Below are positions 7,859 to 18,474 of a DNA stretch of 64,000 nt, piece after piece. A program made the translations under genes and the position numbers. The notes under the pieces are model-generated. The model ran no database searches. It was not told where the DNA came from and saw nothing but the letters and a program-made list of their open reading frames with translations. How positions within the stretch are numbered: the first letter of the stretch is position 1; every line of letters begins with the position of its first letter. This DNA comes from Botryosphaeria dothidea (lineage: Eukaryota > Ascomycota > Dothideomycetes > Botryosphaeriales > Botryosphaeriaceae), in the NCBI GenBank assembly GCA_011503125.2, contig WWBZ02000012.1, forward strand, positions 496,001 through 560,000, given 5' to 3'.

Positions 7859-10189
7859 ATGGCTCCACACATTTTCCCAACAGATGAAGAGCTGGGCAAG
7901 AGGGACGATGATTACAGCCCTGGCAAGAAGGCCTCCCAGTCCTGGCGCAACCTGCCCTACAACTATCGGCGCCGTCGTGTCGCAGTAGTCATCGGGGCCG
8001 CGCTTTTTGTATGGCTACTTCTACATATAATCTCGGCTGGCGATCCCGAATACCTCGCGTACGATGCATCGAGCTCGACGAAGCCGGTGAAGCCCAAGGG
8101 TGCTCCTCCAAAACTTGCAGATGACGCGGACAACACTGCCGCCCAGCACTACTACAATGGTCGCATCAAGTTTTTCGAGCTGGGCGACACTCTGCACAAG
8201 ATCTCCAATACCAACGGCATGCGGGACAAGAACCGCAATGTCCTGTTTGCTGCCTCAAGTCTCAAGAGCGTGTCGGCTCTGCTCCCGCTTGCTTGCGAAA
8301 TGGACAAATGGAACCGTAACCACGTGCATTTTACTATCATGGGACGCTATGATATCGCACTTGATGATATCCTCGAAGTGAATGGCGTCGATCGCGAAGG
8401 CTGCGACATTTACTGGCACGACGCCCGTCCAGATTACGTGACTTACAGCTCTGATGTGCGTGCCGAAGCTATCGTCATGGCCGCAATCGGTCACATCCAG
8501 ACTTTCATGCACCCGCAAGTCATCATCACCGATGACTCCATTCGTGAAGATCCGTTCTTTACGAAGGGAATGCGGAGGAAGACCAAGGAAATCAGGCTAC
8601 CAATCATCGAGATCCCCAAAAACCGTGCCGACAATCTCGAATGGCTCAGCCGTCTTGATTCCGCCTCGCTGAGAGCATGGCATGCGCCTAGCATCGACAT
8701 CTTGATCCATGCCCCCCAGAAATCATCGGGTTCGCTGTTGCGGCTGCTAAAGTCCATCATGGATGCCGACTACTCGGGCCTCTCTCCGCCTCGCATCACC
8801 GTTGAGTTGCCTGCCGATGTTGATCCGCCGTCCATGCAGTATCTCGAGCGAATGGCCTGGCCACCCGTTCCCAAAGACCCATTCGTGCAACCCCGCCAGA
8901 ACGGATTGATCATACGGCACCGCATACCAGAACAACGGGCGTCGTCGGAAGAAGCATCCGTTCGCTTCCTCGAGTCGTTCTACCCGGCCCTCGACTCGCA
9001 CGTCCTCCTCCTCACGCCAAACGCGCAGTTGTCGCCCCTCTACTACCAATACCTCATGTTCCACCTGCTCGAATACCGCTACTCCGCCTTCGCCGGCACC
9101 GACAACAAAGACCTGCTCGGCCTCAGCCTCGAGGTGCCCACGCACCACCTCAACGGCACGACGGCCCTCGAGCCGCCCACCGCCGCCGCCATGCGCGACG
9201 AGAAGTTCCAAACCCTGCACCACCCGGACGCGCCCGTCCCCTTCGCCTGGCAGGCCCCCAACAGCAACGCCGCCCTCTACTTCGCCGACAAGTGGCCCGA
9301 GATCCACTCCTTCCTGACCAACCGCCTCGGCGCCTTCCGCCGCCAGGCCGACCCGGTCACGCGGCCGCGCACCGTCCACGAGAGCCTGCCCGGCTGGCTC
9401 GAGTACTTCCTCGAGCTCATGCGCGCGCGCGGGTACTCGCTCCTCTATCCCGGGCTGGACGCGGCGCACGCGCTCGTCGGCGTGCACAACGAGCTGTTCC
9501 AGCCGCCCGAGGAGATGCTGGGGGAGCTCGAGAGGGAGGCGGCGGCGGAAGAGGTGGGAGAGGCGGAGGCGGAACAACGGCAGGCGGCGCCCTTCCTCAC
9601 CGGCGACCCGGCCGCCGCGCTCGACCCGCCCAGGGCGCCCGAGCCGCTCGCCCTGGACGCCCTCCCGCTTCACCAGATCTTGCCGTTCGATGCGGATTTG
9701 CCGGCGTTGGCGGCGCTGCCGCTGCTATCGCATCAGGGTGTGCCGGTTGGGAGCGCGGCCGAGGCGGAGGAGATGGCGGCGGAGGTGACGCGGAAGTTTA
9801 GGGGCAGTATTGGCGGGTGTGAGGAGGAGCAGGCGGAGCCGGAGGGGATGAGGAGGGTGCGGCGGAAGGGGAGCGCGAGGGATTTGTTTTGTTTTGGGGA
9901 TGAGGGGGTGGAGGTTTTTGAGAGTGTGCCTGGTGAAGATGATGATGAGGTGGTGGAGAGGAAGAAGAAGGATGCGAAGAAGGGGGGCGGGGAAGAGGAG
10001 GAGGGTGAGGGGAAGAAGGACTCGAAGAAGACGTATATGGGGGAGTCGTTGGAGAAGTCCGAGAGCGACGAGGCTGGTGATGGGGAAGAGGGGAAGGAGG
10101 AGAAGAGCGAAGGACCGGAGAATAAAGGCGAGAATGATGAGAAGAAGAAGAAGAAGAAGAAGAAGAAGAAGAAGGAGAAAGGTCTCTGA
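7859..10189 (+). CDS. Type II membrane protein, glycosyltransferase-like, with Lys-rich tail
   Basis: 776-residue single-exon gene. A short cytosolic N-terminus rich in Arg (NYRRRRVAV) precedes one transmembrane helix at about residues 41-60 (VVIGAALFVWLLLHII), the layout of Golgi type II enzymes. The lumenal part (about 90-560) contains VLFAASSLKSVSALLPLACEM, FTIMGRYDIALDDILEVNG and SIDILIHAPQKSSGSLLRLL. The string LDSHVLLLTPNAQLSP is DxD-like in context and reminiscent of proteins annotated as fungal glycosyltransferase family 2. After residue 560 it becomes acidic and disordered and ends in a run of about twelve Lys, an unusual tail for a lumenal domain. Substrate unknown; the glycosyltransferase assignment is from memory of the family, not from a search. 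Confidence 0.7.
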   Translation: MAPHIFPTDEELGKRDDDYSPGKKASQSWRNLPYNYRRRRVAVVIGAALFVWLLLHIISAGDPEYLAYDASSSTKPVKPKGAPPKLADDADNTAAQHYYNGRIKFFELGDTLHKISNTNGMRDKNRNVLFAASSLKSVSALLPLACEMDKWNRNHVHFTIMGRYDIALDDILEVNGVDREGCDIYWHDARPDYVTYSSDVRAEAIVMAAIGHIQTFMHPQVIITDDSIREDPFFTKGMRRKTKEIRLPIIEIPKNRADNLEWLSRLDSASLRAWHAPSIDILIHAPQKSSGSLLRLLKSIMDADYSGLSPPRITVELPADVDPPSMQYLERMAWPPVPKDPFVQPRQNGLIIRHRIPEQRASSEEASVRFLESFYPALDSHVLLLTPNAQLSPLYYQYLMFHLLEYRYSAFAGTDNKDLLGLSLEVPTHHLNGTTALEPPTAAAMRDEKFQTLHHPDAPVPFAWQAPNSNAALYFADKWPEIHSFLTNRLGAFRRQADPVTRPRTVHESLPGWLEYFLELMRARGYSLLYPGLDAAHALVGVHNELFQPPEEMLGELEREAAAEEVGEAEAEQRQAAPFLTGDPAAALDPPRAPEPLALDALPLHQILPFDADLPALAALPLLSHQGVPVGSAAEAEEMAAEVTRKFRGSIGGCEEEQAEPEGMRRVRRKGSARDLFCFGDEGVEVFESVPGEDDDEVVERKKKDAKKGGGEEEEGEGKKDSKKTYMGESLEKSESDEAGDGEEGKEEKSEGPENKGENDEKKKKKKKKKKKEKGL

Positions 10190-10688
10190 GCGGCGAGAAC
10201 GTTGCTGTCAAGAGCGTCGGCTTTCGATGGAGTTTGGTGTCTTCGGTCTTGCCGCGGTGCGGTTTAAGAAGAAGGGTATTTTTTTTTTTTGCGCTGTGCG
10301 CGTGCTGGCGTTTCGGCCTTGGTCTTGTTGGAAACCGTTTGCAAGACGTGGTGTAAGTTTATACAGGACGGGATAAGCTGCTAGAAACTACAAAAAGGTT
10401 TGTGCTAAGTCTGTTCCGTATCAAGACGCGTGTTTCTATTGTTTCCGGATGCTAGTGTAACTTGTGCATGGGGTTTCTGCTGACTGTAGGACTCGAAGAC
10501 GAGCACCGCTCGATTCACTTCGCACGATACTGAATGCTCATCGCCAGAAAGAAAAGGGGTTTCGTGCGCTACGTATGATGATGATGTGATAGGTATGTAC
10601 AGTTGAATGACGTTTAGAAAGAGTTATATATCGCTGACCAAAGAGGGTATGCTCAAGAAAGGGCCTAGAAAAAATCACCATCCACACC

Positions 10689-10723
<35 letters not shown>

Positions 10724-10726
10724 AAC
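10190..10726. other. Convergent intergenic region with a (CT)15 microsatellite
   Basis: Lies between the 3' ends of the glycosyltransferase-like (+) and GMC (-) genes. It contains a perfect CT repeat at about 10691-10720, six bases downstream of the GMC stop codon, and a T-rich tract near 10278. Confidence 0.6.
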
Positions 10727-12724
10727 TTAAACCTGAAGACGCACGCTCCTCCTCCTCACCCTCGCCGCGGTGGCGGTCGAGTTGGCGGCGGCCAGGATGT
10801 CGTCGGCGGCCTTCTCGGCGACCATGTACGTCGACACGGCGGTGAAGGTGCCGGGGATGCGCGGGTAGACGGAGGCGTCGACGACGCGCAGGCCCTGGAC
10901 GCCGCGCACGCGGAACTTGGAGTCGAGCACGGCCAGCGGGTCGTCGTCGGCGCCGATGGGGCAGGTCGACGAGGCGTGGTGGCCCCAGGCGACGTCCTTG
11001 GCGTACTGCTCGATGGCCTCCTGCGACTGCACGTCCGGGCCGGGCAGGACCTCGGTGACGTCGACGGCCTGGCGGTCGAAGGCGTCGCGGGCGAGCTCGA
11101 CGGCCTCGTACAGCGCCTGCAGGTCCTTGGCGTACTCGCCGCTGCCCGTGTCGAAGTAGTTGAAGGTGACGGCGGGCACGTCGAGCGGGTCGGCCGAGGT
11201 GAGCTTGACGGTGCCGGCGGTGTTGCGCGGGTGGGCCTTGAGGATGGCCCAGGAGAACCAGTCGTGGTCGATGGTGGCGTTGTACGCGTAGTTGGGGAAG
11301 TAGCCGCGGAAGTTGACGGGCCCGCCGAAGGCGAAGATGTCGTACGAGTCGTCGGCGGTGGTGGTGCTCTTGTAGAACATGGTCGCCGCCAGGCCCGACG
11401 ACGAGTAGATGCCGCGGTCGCCCAGCACGGGCGTCTCCCAGCGCTCGACGCACGGGTCGGACGGGCCCGAGTAGCCGAAGGTGCAGCCGTCGAAGGCGGA
11501 GAAGTTGGACGGGATGCGGCCCTGCACCGAGATCTCGTAGTGGTCCTGCAGGTTGGTGCCGACGCCGGGGAGATCGGAGATGACGGGGATGCCGAACTGC
11601 TTCAGCTCGTCCGCGGGGCCGACGCCGGAGAGCTTCAGGAGCTGGGGCGAGTTGTACACGCCGCCGGCCACGATGACCTCCTTGTCGGCCTTGGCAGTGC
11701 CGGGGGTGCCCGTGTTGGAGGCGCTGGAGCGCGGCGAGGCGCGGTACAGGTACTGGCCGTCGAGGAACTCAACGCCGGTGGCGCGCGGGGGCGAGACGGT
11801 CTCGTCGAAGGTGACCTTGGTGACGTGCGAGTTGAGGCGCACCTCGAGCGGGTAGCGCTTGCTGCCGTCGTCGTTCTTGGCGTCGCGCACGGCGACGACG
11901 AACTCGCGCGAGCCGGTGCGGTGGGCGTCGTTGGTGGAGAGCGGGATCTGGTAGTAGGCGGGCTCCTTGTCGCGGGCCTCGGTGTCGGCGTTGGCGTCGC
12001 CGGCCAGGAGCGTGCCGATGTTGATGACGTTGTTGGTCAGGTTGCCCAGCGCGAAGGCGCCGCCGGTGAGCATGCTCAGCAGCTGCGGGTCCTCGAGCAC
12101 GATGCTCAGCGGCGCCGTCTCCGTCTCCAGCCACCCTTCGTAGCCGTGGCCGGCCTGGCCGGGCAGGAGGTACTGGTTCTTCTCCATGCGCACGAAGTAC
12201 TCGCGCATCGAGTCGGGGCTCCACGAGCTGTCGCCGGTGAGGGTGGCGATGTACTCGAAGTCCGACCGGTGCGGGTAGACGGCGATCAGCGCGTTGTGCG
12301 CCGTGCAGCCGCCCAGCGTGCCCGTCCGCGGGTACAGCGTGCCCTTCATGGTCGAGCCGGCGGGCGGGTCGAGGCCGGTGTACTCGCCGCCGTCGGGCGT
12401 CTCGTACGTCGTCTTGAAGTCACGGGCCTGGCGCTCGTCGTCGGCGTAGTGGCGCACGAAGAAGTTCCAGGCCAGGGCGCCGTCTTCGGACGACTTGGCG
12501 CTGTAGGCCGGGATGGTGTAGTTCTCGTTGTTGCCCTGGTCGTCGCCGGCCTCGAGGAGGAGGGTCGAGTGGCCGGCGAGAGCCAGGCGTGCGGCGAGGG
12601 GCCCGCCGCCGGCGCCGGAGCCGACGACGATGTAGTCGTAGCCCTCGAGGTCGACGGCGAGCGAGGCGAGGGGGAAGAGCAGCGTGCTGGCGGCGAGAGC
12701 GCCGATCACACGAGGGGACAGCAT
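10727..12724 (-). CDS. Secreted GMC-family FAD oxidoreductase
   Basis: 665-residue single-exon gene. A signal peptide (about residues 1-23, hydrophobic LLFPLASLA) precedes the FAD Rossmann motif DYIVVGSGAGGGPLAARLAL and LLLEAGDD. GMC signature 1 region reads LYPRTGTLGGCTAHNALI. The second signature lies around VIVAGGVYNSPQLLKLSGVGP. The C-terminal active site has AWGHHASSTCPIG with the catalytic His, then VVDASVYPRIPGTFTAVSTYM. In well-studied members the second catalytic residue (His or Asn) sits where Phe appears here. Expected role: extracellular alcohol or sugar oxidation/dehydrogenation; substrate not predictable. ATG 12724 is chosen because it gives the signal peptide immediately. Confidence 0.9.
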   Translation of the reverse strand: MLSPRVIGALAASTLLFPLASLAVDLEGYDYIVVGSGAGGGPLAARLALAGHSTLLLEAGDDQGNNENYTIPAYSAKSSEDGALAWNFFVRHYADDERQARDFKTTYETPDGGEYTGLDPPAGSTMKGTLYPRTGTLGGCTAHNALIAVYPHRSDFEYIATLTGDSSWSPDSMREYFVRMEKNQYLLPGQAGHGYEGWLETETAPLSIVLEDPQLLSMLTGGAFALGNLTNNVINIGTLLAGDANADTEARDKEPAYYQIPLSTNDAHRTGSREFVVAVRDAKNDDGSKRYPLEVRLNSHVTKVTFDETVSPPRATGVEFLDGQYLYRASPRSSASNTGTPGTAKADKEVIVAGGVYNSPQLLKLSGVGPADELKQFGIPVISDLPGVGTNLQDHYEISVQGRIPSNFSAFDGCTFGYSGPSDPCVERWETPVLGDRGIYSSSGLAATMFYKSTTTADDSYDIFAFGGPVNFRGYFPNYAYNATIDHDWFSWAILKAHPRNTAGTVKLTSADPLDVPAVTFNYFDTGSGEYAKDLQALYEAVELARDAFDRQAVDVTEVLPGPDVQSQEAIEQYAKDVAWGHHASSTCPIGADDDPLAVLDSKFRVRGVQGLRVVDASVYPRIPGTFTAVSTYMVAEKAADDILAAANSTATAARVRRRSVRLQV

Positions 12725-15700
12725 TGTGCGAGTTGTGCAGAGTATAAACGAGTGTGTGCCTGGGACGGACTTCTTATCAGTTTATGTTCTGGTCATGAGT
12801 TCGTTCCAGAAGCTTGGTCACGGGCGGTAGATGGTTGCTTTTTTGCGCGGCGGCTGAGAGATGGTGCATTAGTGGGAAGAGTCTGACATACACTTGACTG
12901 TCCGGGGAAAGGGAAAGGAATGGATGGATGGACCTGGCCTGAAGAGGGAGATGGTGGACGGTAGTGGCGCGGCGCCGTTTTAACAGCGGCATGGAAAGGG
13001 AGGCTGGCCAGGACCGTTGGCACTATCCGCCGTGAATGCCGTCCTCTCCATTTCCTGTTGCGGCTGGGGTGGTGGTCAGTGTCTCGGAGGGTTGTAGGTG
13101 CATCAGGCTGTGCATTGTTTTAGTGTTTTGGGGGCGTTGCCGCTTTGGGCATTTCTGGCCGTCGTTTAGCGAATCGTCAGTCATGCCCCGCTACCTAGTC
13201 ACGAAAGTCGCCAGCTCCCGCCCATCCCGCAGGGCCGAGGACGTTGGACCTAGCACCAAGAGTACTAAGAGCTCGAAGACCCCGGCTAAGCGGAGGCAAA
13301 TAGGCGCAGGTCCTGGGTGGCGCGCCGACGGATCGTCGAATCGATAATTACCTGGACTAGACCTGTTGCTCGTTCCTTGTCCGTTTCCGCCTCATCCGCA
13401 GCAGGGTTGCTTGTTCTGCTGCAGTCATACGGAGATTGGTTGCTCGGAGCGGCAAGTGATGGGGGCGAGCATGGGGCATGCGGCGGGGATGCAGGGTGCA
13501 AGCGTGCACGGAGATTAGGTTGCTTCCGTCCAAGTCGGTCCTGGATTTGGGATCCCCGCTCCTTGCGGGGCAAAGGCCAAACCTTAAGGGGCTTTAAACA
13601 CCCTCCGCTTATTTTTGCGAGTGCTGCCTCGCAACGTTCGACGGCGTGCGGGTGTGGCCTTTAGTTCTGCCATTGGCCGTTGGCTGCGCTAATCTGCACG
13701 CTAACGCCACCTCGTGGCCGACGAGGAATCCTTCAGGCACTGGGTCCACGCTGAGGGATATTCTCCGATGACACCGATGGTGGGACTGCAAGCATGTCTT
13801 TAGCCATGCGGCGTATACCTCTGCACTCGGGCCTCGGCCCCGCTGCGCCTTCGTCTATCTTACTCTTGCATTAAGCTTGTGACAGTCTAAATATACTCTG
13901 CATTGAATCTGGAAGGCAAAGCGTTCGATTGTGGCTTGCAACACCTCGTGTCTGCCGAGAATTCGATACTGCTCGTCTTCGACGTATCTGCTGTCATCAT
14001 GCGTTGCCTTGGCTGCGTAAGACTGTCAATCGCAAATGGAACCCAGACCGAAGCCTCAAAAGTCAGTATGCTAGCGTAGCTCCGACAACCAATCTACAAT
14101 TCCGACAGCCTTGAGCCTCTCATACCGCTCATCTCTGTGGCCGCGCGAGCCGGCCGATCAATTATACAGAAGCACCCAAAGACGACCTGATGCGCAGCGG
14201 GCGTTTCCAGAAGGAGCTTCTTTCGCGCGAAGTCCGCCGCATTCGTCATGGACTCATTACGCAGACACACTTCCGTGAGCAAGCTTCCCAAGTCCAAGAC
14301 GTTTTGGGCCTCACACACGTGGCGGTGTGCTGGGCGACAGTGCGTATGCCCAGCAAACGGGAGGGTCCAATGACAGCGGCTCTGCCCGAAGGATTCCGCA
14401 GGGGCGAGGACCAAGTCGCGATGGCGTTTTTCTGCCCTGCTGAAAGATCTACAAGACTGTTGATTCTTTCCTCGCAGGGCTCGCTGATCTCTCTGGGCGC
14501 TGCAGCCTTGCAGAGTGAGCACATCAATCGGCGCCAGCTTTACTGCAGAGAGGGTTGGAGATGGGAGACGTTGGGGGCGAGAATTGGAGCAATGCCGGTG
14601 CTGCGGCGCAGTCGAACGTCTCGCAGTGCAGGTCTGCAGTGGCCAGATTTTGTGTGGAAAATGACGTTCGCGCGCGAGTCGTGGAGTGGAGGGATCGCCA
14701 GGGGAATTGCTCCCGCGACTCCTCGCGAAAAGTCCAAAGAGCAGGGAACGGAAGGAGCACCGAAGTCCCGCGTGGAGGAGTGCTGACGAGTCCACTGCAT
14801 CCCGCAGATCAGAATGATTCGAGCATCTCCCTGAAAAGATATCGTCAAAATAAAAGGGCTTGGGAATCGAAAGAGTGGGTACTGGCTTCCAAGACGACCA
14901 ATTGATGGCTGCGGAAGATCAAAGGAGAAGTTTTTGTTGTTTAAAGGGAAGACGTTGCGGTGCGAGTCGTGAAGAAACTCGGATGATCGCCTTCGCTTCG
15001 AATGTCTTGACAAATACCTGGAATTCACTCTGCCCTCGGCAAGCCAACTCAGCACAACCTTTTCCAGGGTTGTTGGCGCTATCATCTTGACCTGCAGCAA
15101 GCTTACGTGCTGATGATCGTCCGGATGCAGCGGTGAGGAATCCTTTTCCACGTGCTCGGCTCCTGGGCATGCCCCTGAAGCCACCGTTATGCTCAATGGC
15201 TCCCAGGATCATGAACCCGTCTTGCTCATGCCCTACGAAAGTTTCTTCTACGGATTCCAAGGGTCAAGCAGCAATATATGTGGCTTGGCATCGGATTTGT
15301 GCATTAGTGGACGGAAAGAGCTCGGCCTTGTTAACGGTCAGCAGCCCTGTGGGTGGCAGGCACATCTAAAAGCGTGGCGTGCGCTTTCAGATACCAGGTC
15401 CTCGTCCTCCACGATATCTGTCTTTGCGGACGGACGGAATCCGCTTTATCCTACCATTGATTCAGTTAATCGGTATCCCCACGTTGAACATTAGCCTGAT
15501 CGGCATCCTCAGGCACTTCACATCTCATATTTCTCACATACTTTTTATGCAGCTTCCTTTGTTTGAATACCTAACTCTTTCACACAGCTTCAATGTGGGC
15601 CTTCTGCTTGAACCACTTGTATGAATGAAAAAGCATGAATATCCAGCTTCCGAGGAAGATCACTTCCCAATGCAATGGCAAGAAAGTCACGGCCAAGCCA

Positions 15701-17133
15701 GACACCACCGCGCGGAGAACAATTGGAGGGGAAATCATGGGAAAAATTGGAGGGGTTCCTTTTGCTGCCACATCGCCGGCTTTTGGGGCCTGGAAGTTCT
15801 GGCCTCTCCGTTCTTTCCTTCTGGAACATTAGGAACCCGTCCGCACGAGGTACTGTTTTGAAGCCAGAGCATGATAAGGCCCGGCATGTGACATTGCACC
15901 AACATGGTATCCTAAAGAGCCATACAGAATACTGGGGTGTGACTCGGGTTTGAGTCCTTCATGGTTGACTTCATGCCTACACATCTCTTTACCACTTCCA
16001 TGCAAGAGTTTCCGGTTCACGTCGACTTTTTAATCATCCAAGAAGAGTTCGTCGGGACTTTCTCGGGTAGCGACTTATCCGTTCCCCGATGCCACCAGAC
16101 TGCATTCGGAATGCTTGTGATTTCAGAAGCCATTTCAATGTGTATTGTTCCATCAGCCCGCTCAAAAAAGATTCGAGCGAGCTTTGAGCTCAATTCGTCT
16201 TTGTGAGCCAGCGGGTATCTAACAGTCAACTTACCAGATGTTAATTCTACCACCTAGTGGGACATATCACAGGCAGAAGAACCATAGGCCAGTGATACTG
16301 GCCTTTGGAAACCAATGAGACGTATATATACTATGTTTGTGTATGGCGAGATGGTGACGCCGAATCGGACGTACGATGTGATGGAGGAGTTGAGTAGGGA
16401 GAAGACTGAGCGGAAATATGCGAGTATGATCAAACCGCCCTCCCTTCCGATTCAGTTCAAACACCGATATGAATCCAATGCTGTTGAAACGTTAGATCAA
16501 GAAGGACGAGTCTTTGAAAAGGACCTCTGAAGTGCAAGAGGTCATTTCGAAGGGGACAGCGGACTTGTTAATGCCACTAAAGCTCTTGTACTGGTGTACC
16601 CGTAGTCTTGGGGAATCCGCGGAGACAATACGCCGGATTATGCGGATTATTTGAGGTATTTGGACCGCAAGAAGCTACATCCTGACCTAAAGAAGACGCA
16701 ATTCCACGATTTCTTCTAGAATGTTTTGGATGGAAAGGCGAAGAAGCCATGTTTAGGTTGAGACTGAGGAGGGCCGGCACGGAGATGTAGAACTAGTTAC
16801 CTTTCCTCACAACTGGAGTATTCTCGCTTACGTACTAGGACTGACAAGTATCCTAACTTCAATACTTGTCTCCATCTCAACCAAGACTACTGTTTGTAAT
16901 TGATTGTTGGAGATCGGAAGGTGGTGAAGGAAACCCGACGTGGGTGGAGGGACCCTGTTCACTAAGCTCCATCGGGACTAGCCGCCGCTAGCGACGCTTA
17001 GTCATCGCAGCTTCTCCAGCTTGTGATGTGAGGCTGCGATTTCTCGGCCCAGAAGTCTCGCATTCCACATCTTCAAACTCACACCGACCGCCCTCCGCCT
17101 CCCCGCATAATTCTTTTTCTTCTGCTCGCCACC
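12725..17133. other. 4.4-kb stretch without a recognisable gene
   Basis: Promoter of the GMC gene on the left and of Spp2 on the right. In between, ORFs up to about 230 codons (for example 14094-14795 on minus and the overlapping 14190-14786 on plus) have no domain, signal peptide or consistent codon bias, and both strands are open over the same bases. No tRNA, 5S rRNA, terminal repeat or RIP-like composition noticed. It could hold a long non-coding RNA or a decayed gene. Confidence 0.45.
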
Positions 17134-18474
17134 ATGGCAGCGCCAGACCCGCCCGCCAAATTCTCCCTCGCCCTCGGCTCCAAGAAAGCCGCGCCCAAGC
17201 AAACCACGAAGAAGCGCCCGCACTCGACCCTACACGACTCGGACGACGAGGACGCCGCGCCCCCACAACAGCCCCAGGAAGTCTCGCACTTCGACGCCTC
17301 CGCCGGCGGCGCCATCGACGCCAGCAAACCCACAGCCGACCGCGGCCCGCTCGTCATCCCCAAGCAGGGCAACCGCGACTGGCGCGCCGAGAGCCAGGCG
17401 CGCAAGCGCCAGAAGAGCCAGCTGCCCAGCCGCGCGCAGCAGCAGACGAACGGCGATGCCGAGCACTTCGAGGAGGAGAAGCCCGTGTTCGGGTTGAACG
17501 TCGTGAAGAGGGCCGCGGCGGCGGAGGAGAGCGCGGACGGCGACGGCGGCGCCGAGACTGGTGCGCCCGCCGAGCCGCCGCCGCCGCCGCCGCCGAAGAC
17601 GGAGGACCAGCTGGCGCTCGAGGCGCTGCTGGGCGAAGGGAAGTCGTCGAGCTTGGTCGTGCCGGTTGCGGAGAACGAGGAGGAGGCGTATCAACGCGAC
17701 TACGAGCGCGCGCCGGACGTCGCCACGCTCGAGGAGTACGAGGCCGTGCCGGTGGAGGAGTTTGGCGCCGCCATGCTGCGAGGGATGGGCTGGAAGGAGG
17801 GCGAGGCGATTGGCAGGCGGAAGGGACTGAAGGCGGTGCAGCCGCGGGTCGTGGAGAGGAGGCCGGCGCTGTTGGGAATCGGCGCGAAGCCTGACGCGGC
17901 GATCGCGGAAGAGCTGGGCGCGTGGGGCAAGGGCGGCAAGGCGAGCAGGGGCAAGCCGGTGCAGTCGTACAATCCGGTCGTGATGAGGAACACGAAGACG
18001 GGCGAGCAGTTGACGGAGGAGGAACTCAAGCAGAAGGTTGCGGACCAGGAGGCGGAAGCTCTCGCGCGCGAGCGGGAGCGGACCAGGAAGAAGGATTCAC
18101 CCGCCCGTGACTCCGAAAGGCGCTCGGAGAAGTCATCGAGGCGTCATAAGTACGACGAGGGCGACTACGAATCAGATCGTAGAGACAGGGACAGACGCAA
18201 AAGGGAGAAAGATTCGGACCGGGACTACGATAGCAAGAACCGGTCCTCACGTCGCGACCGCAGTGCCTCGGATGAAGACAGAAACAGGCGGCGGAAGTAT
18301 GACAGCAAAGACTACGACCGGAGAGATAGGGATAGGGAAAGGGACCGCAAGCACCGTGACAGGAGCCGGGACTACTCCAAGTCCTCGTCCCGCCGCGAAC
18401 ATCGCGATAGGGATAGGAGCAGAGACAGGTACCGGGACTCGGATCGTGAGCGACGGCGCCGCCGTGACGATTGA
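17134..18474 (+). CDS. spp2: Pre-mRNA-splicing factor Spp2 (G-patch)
   Basis: Spp2/GPKOW/MOS2 family; the G-patch recruits and activates the DEAH helicase Prp2 in the spliceosome. 446 residues, single exon. N-terminal low-complexity region with KKRPHST (nuclear signal-like) and LVIPKQGNRDWRAE, then YQRDYERAPDVATLEEYEAVPVEEFG followed by AMLRGMGWKEGEAIGR, the Spp2-type G-patch at about residues 187-235. The last 150 residues are Arg/Asp/Ser/Glu-rich (RDRDR, RSRDR) as in SR-like proteins. Start at the first ATG, in a good CACCATGG context at 17131-17138. The long arginine tail explains the antisense open frames here. Confidence 0.93.
   Translation: MAAPDPPAKFSLALGSKKAAPKQTTKKRPHSTLHDSDDEDAAPPQQPQEVSHFDASAGGAIDASKPTADRGPLVIPKQGNRDWRAESQARKRQKSQLPSRAQQQTNGDAEHFEEEKPVFGLNVVKRAAAAEESADGDGGAETGAPAEPPPPPPPKTEDQLALEALLGEGKSSSLVVPVAENEEEAYQRDYERAPDVATLEEYEAVPVEEFGAAMLRGMGWKEGEAIGRRKGLKAVQPRVVERRPALLGIGAKPDAAIAEELGAWGKGGKASRGKPVQSYNPVVMRNTKTGEQLTEEELKQKVADQEAEALARERERTRKKDSPARDSERRSEKSSRRHKYDEGDYESDRRDRDRRKREKDSDRDYDSKNRSSRRDRSASDEDRNRRRKYDSKDYDRRDRDRERDRKHRDRSRDYSKSSSRREHRDRDRSRDRYRDSDRERRRRRDD

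Noticed and set aside
10607..12886. 759-codon plus-strand ORF opposite the GMC gene
   Set aside because: Val/Gly/Arg-rich shadow frame; the minus strand encodes a complete secreted GMC enzyme.
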